Shown piece by piece: positions 10,801 to 22,800 of a stretch of DNA of 64,000 nt. The DNA comes from Nematostella vectensis (Eukaryota > Cnidaria > Anthozoa > Actiniaria > Edwardsiidae). Every line of letters begins with the position of its first letter. The first letter of the stretch is position 1. The stretch is taken from contig NC_064045.1 in NCBI RefSeq assembly GCF_932526225.1, positions 5,963,498 through 6,027,497 of the forward strand. Direction: 5' to 3'. The position numbers and the translations under genes are program-made. The notes beneath the pieces were generated by a model. That model was given only the letters and a program-made list of their open reading frames with translations. It was not told the origin of the DNA and made no database searches.

Positions 10801-13800
10801 GATGTCCATCTCAGTAAAAGAAATAAATCTGCTTGAATCACGATAAATTTCAATACTTACAATAACTAAAACACCTCACTTATATTTTAATGTATCGAAT
10901 AATACAGGGAAAGTTGTATTTTGAAAAAAATATGCAAGTTTTGAATATTCAAAACAAAGTCTAGAATTCTCGGGATCTTGGAGCCTCGCTTTTTTTTTAC
11001 CACAGTCTCAGAGTCTCTTATTTTTAAACACGATCATAGCATCCCTTATTTTTGTTTTATGTTGAAACTATGCTACAGGTTTCCCCTTCTATTAAAGTGT
11101 AGCAAGAATGTATTGTATCTCTACTTCTTCTTTTTTCAACTGATGTTTCTGACATAGCTCAAGCAAGTTATCCGTAACCAAACTCGAATAAAGCTCAGGC
11201 TCGGTTGTTAAGAGACCGGAAAAGCTCGGGCTCGGATTCCAAAATTTGACAAAAGTCTCAGGCTCGGATTCCGAAACACAGTTCTCCATTTTTCGATGTC
11301 TCAGATTTACCCATCGCTACCCCTTAATATCGCTTGACTAACTACATGAATTAAGGGAGAACTGTTTTTTATGTATATTTATGTAGCTTGACATGCTGTG
11401 ATTCTACTATCCTTTGTAAGAATGCCTTTTTTCTTTTTTGCCTATTTTTTTTTTCTTATTTTCTTGACTCACCTTAAAGATGTAGAGTTGTGCACTGGTA
11501 ACTACTGCATGGCAATCCCATATGCATTATGGGTAGCTATTGATATCTTTTTTGTCTGCATTGCCGCATGTTTGGTGGTCTATGGAGAGGTGGGTACTGT
11601 CCAGTTTCAAGTTAATAAGAGAACCCATTCACACAAACTAAGGGGAAAGGGGTAAAAATTGGTTTAAAGAAATATTTGTTCCGTGAGTGATTGTGATAAT
11701 CAAACAACTAAAAAGTAAAAATATTGTTGCGCTATGTTCTAATTCAGCCTGTTGCGGCTGGAAGTGGTATTCCTCAAATCAAGTGTTACCTGAATGGAGT
11801 CAAGGTCCCTCATGTCGTCAGGATTAAGGTAAATGGTTGACACCTTACTGGTTTTATAATATACAGTAGATTTGTGGTGTGAGCTTCTACTCTTAAACGG
11901 AAGGGTGAGGGTTATTTTTAGAGGGAATTGTCATAATGATAAAGCTTAAGCCTCAGGGTTGAGGTCGTCAGGGTCAACCCATAGTCGACTGGGTGGCCTA
12001 GTGTGTTAGCATGTCGGCCTCTCACTGCTGTGGCCCAGGTTTGAATCCTGGCTTCTTGCTTTATTTTGTATATGACCTTTTTGGGGCTATGGGTAATTCA
12101 TCTGGCCAGTACAGGTCAAAATGGGGATCAATGTTTTGATAAAATTTTGGCATTTAAATTGTTTGCTTATTTTTCAGATCTATCTTTTAATTTACCAACT
12201 TCTGCTTGCACATCTAATTGACGACTTTCCTTTACAGACTCTAGTTGCTAAAGTGGTTGGCGTAGTGTTTTCAGTGTCTGGTGGGCTGGCCTGTGGGAAG
12301 GAGGGTCCCATGATCCACTCAGGGGCTGTGGTTGCTGCAGGTGTATCCCAGGGGAGATCCACCACTTTTAACAGGGATTTCCACATCTTCGAAAGCTTTC
12401 GGACAGACCATGAAAAGAGGGATTTTGTGTCCGGTGGTGCAGCAGCTGGAGTTGCAGCGGCGTTTGGAGCTCCCGTTGGTATGTGAATGACATTAGTATA
12501 TATTGCTCCCAGGGCTCCAGGTGATATGTAGCAAGGGCTTTTAAGCCTCTCTGAATGGACTACCCTGGGGCAATACTGTATGCTTAATTTAATTTTAAAT
12601 AATGGTGTCTATGTCTATTGACAACGTGAAGACAAAGACTAGACTAGGATTAAAGCTGCATTGTCACAATTTTACTTCCGGTAGATTACGTAACTATCTC
12701 CAATGATTTTTAAGGGAAAACGCACAAAATATTTCAAAATTGTCAAAGTAGTGTGTCTATTGGAACTTTCTTCTAGGATGTGACTGAAAATTTAAAGTGG
12801 ATGGCCTGTTTAATACCGTGGATTATAATAGATTCTTTTGTCTCGTTTGGGTTTCGTTGAGGTTTCCGTTGACCCTCCGAAAGTAAACTGGTGACAATGC
12901 GGACTTAATTACATCATGTGTTTTATTGGTTTGCGCTATTCTAACAAAAAATAAATAGAACAATTGAAACAGCTAGCATGACGTTTTGTATCTCCCCAGG
13001 AGGCGTCTTGTTCAGTTTAGAGGAAGGAGCCAGTTTCTGGAACCAAGCATTAACATGGCGGATGTTCTTTGGTTCCATAATCTCTACGTTTACCCTCAAC
13101 CTTGTGCTATCCATCTACAAGGGAGAAGCGGGGGACCTTTCAAACCCCGGGCTGATCAACTTTGGAACATTCACGGTAATACACCACTGGGCATTATCCA
13201 TTTAGTGTGGCGTGACTCAGACGTGACATACTTGTTTGGCGTGACGTGACGTTGTGTGGCTTTATGTGTGACATGACTCAATAATTGTTTTGCATGTTTT
13301 GAGTCATCTGTGACGTTTTAAAAGGTGTGACTTGACTTAGTGTGGCGTGACTCTGAAGTGACCTGAAAGACATCACCTCTTACGTATTGTGTGACTGTTG
13401 TGTGATCATTCAATTGTAACAAGACCAATATGTGATGCGACTCATTTTATCCTTTTAAGGGTAATCCGTACTTTGGCTATGAGCTCCCCTTGTTTTTAAT
13501 CATGGGGGTCATCGGAGGCCTTTTGGGCGCTCTGTTCAACGCCATTAACCACCACCTGACCATATTCCGAATGAGGTGAGTGACAAGCGAAGAACTATGG
13601 TTTGTTGATTACACGCTATCAACCACAAGCATAACATATTCCGAATGAGGTGAGTAACAAGTGAAGAACTATGGTTTATTGATTACACACTATCAACCAC
13701 AAACCATACCATATTCTGAATAAGGTTAGTAACGGGCGAAGAACTCGACGGGTCATCAATTACACCCCAAAAACCAACACAGGACGACCCCAACTTGGCC

Positions 13801-16800
13801 ATTAAAAAGTGGGTCATTTTTTTTATTTTGGGTCATATCTTTTTTCCATAATGATTCCCATAACTGCGCACCCCCCTCCCCCCTCAGTCAATCCTGGGAA
13901 CACACCTGAATAAGATGAGTACAACATTTGACATTACTGTTGCATTGCACTGCAAAGCTGTTGTTACCTTTGAGTGGCTGAGGTTCGTCTACCACATTTT
14001 ATTGTTTTTGCCTGATAGGTTTGTCAAGCGGAAGTGGCTTAGGGTGGTGGAGGCCTGTATTGTAGCTGCACTTACTGCGTCGTCGTCATTTGTCCTCATC
14101 TATTTCAACAAAGACTGCAATCCATTGGGCGCTGCTAATGTCACTGAGGGATTACAGGTGAGACTGAGAAAAGTAGTATAGTATGCATTAAATTAGGCAA
14201 ATTTTTGTGGGGTATCGACTTACAGGAAAGGTTTAGCAAGAAGCCATAACATAATTCAATTGGCATGAAATGTAGTGCACTGTTTGAAACTGTTTAGCCT
14301 AGTTTGTGTCTGCGCTTATGCTTGCATCACTAGTGAAAACTAGGCTTTAGTTATAGCAATAAAGTCAAATGTATCTAAACTTTCTAAGTATACCGTAATT
14401 ACCATGGCCTCTTTTTACATTTTTCATGTCCAGGACAAGGTGGTTATGCGGGGAAGTGTTTATTCGAGAGAGATGCAATTCAAGCAGTTTCAGTATTGAA
14501 AAATTATCTGAAAACAATTTTGGTACACCTAGTCATAGACTCGTTTTATGAAAATCATGTACAATATATGAATCTCCAACTAAGAAACTCTTGGTGTGTG
14601 AAAGATGGGCTCCAGATCCTAACGCGTTACAAAATAGGAGGATAAATTCAAAAGAGTGTCGTTCACTCGGTCTCGACTAAATCTTTGTTCTAGCCCTAGA
14701 AACGTGCAGGGGCGTAGCCAGGGGGGGTGGCCCCTTCTAGCAGTCAAAAATACAGTAAATGTATGAGACATCTAAAATACAGGAGAAAATGCCTTGAAAG
14801 TCCCTTTTGGGCCCCCTTCTGTTAAAAATACTGGCTAAGCCACTGTATAGAATGATCGATAATAGATGACAGAAGTGACAACAGGACAACGTGACACACT
14901 TTCTTCTGTCAATGTGTGACATGACATGTTTCTGCATAATTTCCTATGGTTATATTACTTATTGCGTGATGTTTGTGAGAGATTGCATTACATTACATGG
15001 GCTTTTTACCAGTTCTTCTGTCAAGATGGGGAGTACAGTTCAATGGGCACACTGACATTCAGTACACCCGAGGAGTCCATAAAGAACCTATTTCATTTAC
15101 CGCTGGGTAAGTGATCCAATTCATATGTGATAGGTTCATTGATACAACACGATGATATGGTTCATTGATACAACACGATGATATGGTTCATTGATACAAC
15201 ACGATGATATGGTTCATTGATACAACACTGGCTAGCGTGGCTAGTGGAACCCTACACTTTATCTAGGAGAAATTAGATTAGAAAAAGAACCGTTGTTTAT
15301 TTCTTTTAGTTAGTTCTTCCTATGACCTATTGATAACTATCATTCCCTTAATGAGATAACTATCATTCCCCTAATGAGCTATCGTGGTTGCCCTAATGAG
15401 CTATGATGGTTGCCCTAATGAGCTATGGTGGTTGCCCTAATGAGCTATCGTGGTTGCCCTAATGAGCTATGGTGGTTGCCCTAATAACCTATGGTGGTTG
15501 CCCTAATAACCTATGGTGGTTGCCCTAATAACCTATGGTGGTTGCCCTAATAACCTATGGTGGTTGCCCTAATGAGCTATCGTGGTTCCCCTAATGAGCT
15601 ATGGTGGTTCCCCTAATGAGCTATGGTGGTTGCCCTAATGAGCTATCGTGGTTCCCCTAATGAGCTATGGTGGTTGCCCTAATGACCTATGGTGGTTCCC
15701 CTAATGAGCTATCGTGGTTGCCCTAATAAGCTATGGTGGTTGCCCTAATGAGCTATGGTGGTTGCCCTAATGAGCTATGGTGGCTGCCCTAATAAGCTAT
15801 CGTGGTTCCCCTAATGAGCTATGGTGGTTGCCCTAATAAGCTATCGTGGTTGCCCTAATGACCTATGGTGGTTTCCCTAATGAGCTATCGTGGTTGCCCT
15901 AATAAGCTATGGTGGTTGCCCTAATAAGCTATGGTGGTTGCCCTATTGAGCTATGGTGGTTGACCTAATGAGCCATCGTGGCTCCCCTAAGCTATCTCGG
16001 TCCTTCCACTAAGCGATCTTGACTCATCTAACCGCGACTCTGTTTTTTTTATAAGCTACCTTGGCTTAAAATATGTCCGCAGGCGCATTCAACACACTTT
16101 CGCTTTTGCTGTTTTGTTGTGTAAACTTCTGCTATGAGCTATTGTTGTTCCCTTAATCGCGGCTAAAATTGTGTTACTCTTGCCCACAGGCGCATTCAAC
16201 ACACTTTCGCTTTTGCCGTTTTTTGTGTGTGCTTCTGCTATGAGCTATTGTTGTTCCGTTAATCGCGGCTAAAATTGTGTTACTCTTGTCCATAGGCGCA
16301 TTCAACACACTTTCTCTCTTCCTGTTCTTCTGTGTGTACTTCTGCTATGAGCTATTGTTGTTCCGTTAATCGCGGCTAAAATTGTGTTACTCTTGTCCAC
16401 AGGCGCATTTAACACACTTTCTCTCTTCCTGTTCTTCTGTGTGTACTTCTTCTTGTCTTGCTGGACGTATGGACTCTACGTACCCAGCGGGCTGTTCGTG
16501 CCGTGTATCCTTATAGGGGCGACATGGGGTCGCATGTTTGCCACGCTCCTGCACTCGGTCTTCCCTACTGGGTCATGGTCTACTCCTGGCAGATACGCCC
16601 TGATAGGGGCAGCTGCTTCGCTAGGTAAGCACACACAAAGAGTTTGTCCCAATAGGCGACATGCTTAGCGAAATACGCTACTACTGTACGCGGCTCTCAT
16701 TCAGATTTTTTTGGAAATGTTTTCTTTTCGAATATTGCGAATCCTGTGGCACGCGTGTCGGTCTTCGCATTTCCCACAAGTAGGCGCGTACACAGAGGGG

Positions 16801-19800
16801 GGTGGGGGGGGGGGGTGGGTGCGCACCCTCCGTTGAAGGCCGAAAAGTATATACGATGCATTTTCCATGTTATACCTCCCCCCCCCCCCCCTCAGCCAAT
16901 CCTGGGTACGCACCTGAGAGGAGTCCCATTTCCAAAACGTTTCCGTATGAGAGCCACCAGCTGACTACAGCCTCGATCAAACGGAAATGAGAGTTGATTA
17001 AAGCCGGTTAGAGTTCCGCTCTTTCTAGTTCTCACTGGGTTCAGATGAAACGGTCTTTGAGAGTTGGTGAGTGGTCAAAGAATGATCGTGCGCTTCTCGT
17101 GTCCTTCCAGAGAAAAAAAACCACAGGTATCCCAAGCTCTTTATTAGTCCCTATTGATTTTACGGTAAACATAGGGCGAAAAACAAAATTAGTGAAAAAT
17201 ACAAAAACAACTTGTTGAAAAGACGTGTGTAGTCTAGTGTTGTGTTCTTGTTTACTGTTTGCGTCGTCTCTGACCGTATTAAAGCGCCTTTCTCAAGATT
17301 CAAGATTCACGCTTTGAACTTTAACCACCATCATAATTCCGCTTTTCCTTGTGTACAGGTGGCGTAGTGCGCATGACACTCATCATAATTCCGCTTTGTC
17401 TTGTGTACAGGTGGCGTAGTGCGCATGACACCCATCATAATTCCGCTTTGCCTTGTGTACAGGTGGCGTAGTGCGCATGACACTCATCATAATACCGCTT
17501 TGCCCTGTGTACAGGTTGCGTAGTGCGCATGACACTCAAAATAATTCCGCTTTGCCCTGTGCACAGGTGGCGTAGTGCGCATGACACCCATCATAATTCC
17601 GCTTTGCCCTGTGCACAGGTGGCGTAGTGCGCATGACACCCATCATAATTCCGCTTTGCCCTGTGTACAGGTGGCGTAGTGCGCATGACACCCATCATAA
17701 TTTCGCTTTGCCTTGTGTACAGGTGGTGTAGTGCGCATGACACTTAGTCTGACTGTCATCCTCATGGAGGCGACAAGTAACATCACGTATGGATTACCCA
17801 TGATGCTCGTCCTTATGATCGCTAAATGGGTGGGAGACTTCTTTAATGAGGTGAGGAATTAGCAAGCAGTTGTATGTTTTCGGTTCTAAGATCACCCATA
17901 GGTGATATTCACCATGGTAGTGACGATTGTGTTGATGGTGATACTTAAGAATAAGTTTTATGTGTTTATAAACCTCTATGAAGCACCATTTATTTGAACA
18001 GCCACTGAGTCACAAGTGTGGCCGCTTTTTAGAGGTACCACTGTATATAACACTTGATACTGATCTAGTGGGTTGGCTTTGGTAACACTGTATATATAAC
18101 TCAGCACGATCCCGATGTGGCCGCTTGATAGATGTACCGCGTAACTCTTCCTAGAGGAATTCGTTGTTGCGCGACCGCCGAGAATTCATATCCATTTCTC
18201 GTCTGGGAATAGCGCGTCAATCATACCACTGTAACCAATTAATTTCTTTGCTGTGTGCAGTCAAATGGTTTAAGCGACAGTGGAAGCATCAAAGCCATCG
18301 ATTGGTTTAGACCGTTGATTGACTACGCACTATTACTAAACGAGACAAGGATTTTGGATTAGCCGAGGTCTCGCAACAACAGCCATAGCTATGGTATTAG
18401 GGACCTTAAGCAAGGACGACGACGGCGGCTTAGACAACGCGATCAAAAAAGATGCGATTAATAAAAATTTAATTGCAATGGAATAAGCAAAACATTAGTC
18501 AGAGACAGATAAAAATAAACTAAAGGACATTATTCCTACAGAAGCGAACGTTGTGCATTCAGTGCAAACGTCTGCGTCCTAAAATGACCCTGAAACTTGG
18601 AGTTTTCACGTCGTGGTTTTACGGAAAACGGCTGAAATGTATCAGACAGAACGAATTTCCAGGTGCTGCTATTGAATTCTGAATCAAATTCCATTGTTTT
18701 CTGCCGTCGGCGTCCGCGTTGCCGTCGTCGTTGCTCAAGGTCCCTATTAACCCGCGTCGTGTTCTTGCTTAAGGTCCCTATTAACCCGCGGCGTGTTCTT
18801 GCTTAAGGTCCCTATTAACCCGCGTCGTGTTCTTGCTTAAGGTCCCTATTAACCCGCGGCGTGTTCTTGCTTAATGTCCCTATTAACCCGCGGCGTGTTC
18901 TTGCTTAATGTCCCTATTAACCCGTGTCGTGTTCTTGCTTAAGGTCCCTATTAACCCGCGTCGTGTTCTTGCTTAATGTCCCTATTAACCCGCGGCGTGT
19001 TCTTGCTTAATGTCCCTATTAACTCGCGGCGTGTTCTTGCTTAAGGTCCCTATTAACCCGCGTCGTGTTCTTGCTTAAGGTCCCTATTAACCCGCGTCGT
19101 GTTCTTGCTTAAGGTCCCTATTAACCTGCGGCGTGTTCTTGCTTAAGGTCCCTATTAACCCGCGGCGTGTTGTTGTGTTTCAGGGTATTTACGACATGCA
19201 TATAAAGTTGCAAGGCGTGCCACTAATGGGCTGGGACCCTCCTATCATGGCGACTGGGATATGCGCAAAGTAAGACAACATCGACAGCGCAGCAATACCA
19301 ACAACAACAACAACAACAAGTGACGACGACTTTAATGAATACAATAGTGGATAGCTGCACACCAATAATCACCAATAACAACAATAAAAACACAGCCATG
19401 ATAGCAACTACAGCGATTACAAGAATACTAACAGCAACAAAGAAAGTAATAATAATACGAATAATAATAACAGCAAGACATACAACAATAATAAACAGCA
19501 ACAACGAAATCCACAATGATGATGATGATGATGTGTTGATTCATAGGTTGTATACACCACGCCTTCGCAGACCATCTAGTTTTTCTATAGCTTGTCTGTA
19601 CTCATTCTGGTTATACCATCTAAAACAGCAGTTACAGTGATAATTCGTGAGGATGCTCACGTAGACTTCGTTATTCTTAACGCTTTGTGTTCGTTACCAT
19701 AGCAACATCATGAGCTCCCCAGTGGTGTGCTTTAATACAGTGGAAAGGGTAAGCGTCCCCTCCCCCTCCCCCTCCGTATTGATAATTACTACAAACTATC

Positions 19801-22800
19801 TTATAAATACGCCCGTGAAATCCCTAAATCCCTCCCCCTCCGTATTGATAATTACTACAAACTATCTTAGGAATACGCCCGTGAAATCTTTAAATCCCTC
19901 CCCCTCCGTATTGATAATTACTACAAACTATCTTAGAAATACGCCCGTGAAATCCCTAAATCCCCCCCCCCCCCCTCCGTATTGATAATTACTACAAACT
20001 ATCTTAGAAGTACGCCCGTGAAATGCCTAAATCCCCTCCCCCTCCGTATTGATAATTACTACAAACTATCTTAGAAATACGCCCGTGAAATCCCTAAATC
20101 CCTCCCCCTCCGTATTGATAATTACTACAAACTATCTTAGAAATACGCCCGTGAAATGCCTAAATCCCTCCCCCTCCGTATTGATAATTACTACAAACTA
20201 TCTTAGAAATACGCCCGTGAAATGCCTAAATCCCCTCCCCCTCCGTATTGATAATTACTACAAACTATCTTAGAAATACGCCCGTGAAATCCCTAAATCT
20301 TTCCCCCTCCGTATTGATAATTTCTACAAACTATCTTAGAAATACGCCCGTGAAATGCCTAAATCCCCTCCCCCTCCGTATTGATAATTACTACAAACTA
20401 TCTTAGAAATACGCCCGTGAAATCCCTTAATCCCCCCCCCCCCCCCCTTTCGTATGAATAATTACTACAAACTATCTTAGAAATACGCCGGTGAAATCCC
20501 TAAATCCCTCCCTCTCCGTATTTATAATTTCTACAAATTATCTTAGAAATACGCCCGTGAACTTCCTAAATCCCCCCCTCTCCGTATCGATAATTTCTAC
20601 AAACTATCTTAGAAATACTCCCGTGAAATCCTTAAATCCCCCCCTCTTCTTTATGAATAATTACTACAAACATCTTAGAAATACGACGTTGAAATGCCTA
20701 AATCCCCCCCTCTTCTTTATTAATAATTACTACAAACTATCTTAGAAATACTCCGGTGAAATCCCCCCCCCCCCCTCCGTATCGATAATTTCCACAAACT
20801 ATCTTAGAAATACGACTGTGAAATCCCTCTTAGAAATACGACGTTGAAATCCCTAAATTCCTCCCCCCCCCCCTCCCTCCGTACCGATAATTTGATAATT
20901 TCTACAAACTATCTTAGAAATACGCCGGTGAAATGCCTACCCCACCCACCCCCACTTTCGTATGAATAATTACTACAAACATCTTAGAAATACGACGTTG
21001 AAATGCCTAAATCCCCTCCCCTCTTCTTTATTAATAATTACTACAAACTATCTTAGAAATACTCCGGTGAAATCCCCCCCCCCCCCCCCCCCCCCCCCTC
21101 CGTATCGATAATTTCCACAAACTATCTTAGAAATACGTCTGGGAAATCCCTCTTAGAAATACGACGTTGAAATCCCTAAATCCCCCCCCCTCCCTCCGTA
21201 CCGATAATTTGATAATTTCTACAAACTATCTTAGAAATACGCCGGTGAAATGCCTACCCCCCCCCCCCCCCCACCCCCACTTTCGTATGAATAATTACTA
21301 CAAATTATCATAAAAATACGCCCGTTAAATGCCTAAATCCCCTCCCCCTCCGTATCGATAATTTCTACAAACTATCTTAGAAATACGCCGGTGAAATGCC
21401 TACCCCCCCCCCCCCCCACCCCCCACTTTCGTATGAATAATTACTACAAATTATCATAAAAATACGCCGGTAAAATGCCTATCCCCCCTCCCCCCCTTCC
21501 GTATGAATAATTACTACAAACTATCTTAGAAATACGCCGGTGAAAACCCTAAATTCCCCCCCCCCCCCCCTCCCTCCGTACCGATAATTTGATAATTTCT
21601 ACAAACTATCTTAGAAATACTCCTGTGAAATGCCTAAATGCACCCCCTTCTTTATGAATAATTACTACGAACTATCTTAGAAATACGCCGGTGAAATGCC
21701 TTGTCCTCGGTGACGATTTCTCCAAAAATGTGTAACAAAAAAATGAAAATCCCGAAATGCAATGGTGGTTATTTCGGTCATCCTGCATGATTTTGACCGC
21801 TCTCGAACCTTCCGACCCAAGTCCTTCTGTAATTCCTTTTCCTTCACTTTTAATTTTTACAATGTATCTTTCAAGAAAATACGTGCTTTGTTTTAGGTCG
21901 GAAGGATCTTTGACATCCTGAAAGATCCCTCTTCTTATCACAACGGGTTTCCTGTGGTGGAACCAACTCAACAAGTATGTAATAGCAGTCCGTAGACCCG
22001 ATTTGCGTGACGATGTTGTTTTGTTTTTGTTTTGATTCAAAACACAACTTTCAAAATACAATTTCTCTGTATTACTTGATACTTTATAAATAGAATTGAG
22101 CTGTTTTAGTTTTAGGATGGATTGAAATTGACTGATTCGAGCGGATTCAGTTCACTTTCCAAATGAACATTTCATTTGCATAGGGTTTCTTGCCTAAGAA
22201 ACCACGCGTCGCGCAAGTCGGATTGAAGGGAGGGAAAACCAACACTCCGAGGGAGAGATTTATCTTCCGCAATATGAAGTGTCCTTTCTAGTTAGGGAAT
22301 GTTTCGGCTTCCGAATAAATGTCTTGGGCACGTGGGGCTCTGTACTCGCAATATATAGTGTAATGGTTCCCACCATTTCGACAGAGGGGAAAGGAAGAAA
22401 TGAATTGACTATTATACGATATAATGACTAATTTTAAAGTATGTTGTTTTTTTTCGGCAGAATCAAAATTCTAATTTCTCGACCGATTCTCCCAAGTTTG
22501 GTGTGTTTCGCGGGATTATTTTGAGGTCGCAGCTTATCATCTTACTTAAACACAAGGTGAGGAAATGACAAACATGGAATGCTTATGTGAGAACTTCTTT
22601 CAAATTTTTAAATATCTTTGTCCCAGATAATAACGAGCCAAACACAGTAGCTACAGTACAGTTTACTCAAGCTATAGTTCAGCCTTTTAAAAACGATTTT
22701 GAGGAGCAAGTCATTATGAGTTTGGAGGCGGTTTGGGTGCTAAAGGTTTCTTTTTCCTTGTCAGTCTTGTCAGTAACATAATAGAGAGCTTAAGCAAGTC

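Noticed and set aside
16701-16990. Short frames with poly-Gly or poly-Pro around 16800-16900
   Set aside because: Products of the G and C runs in a MITE; no splice context.
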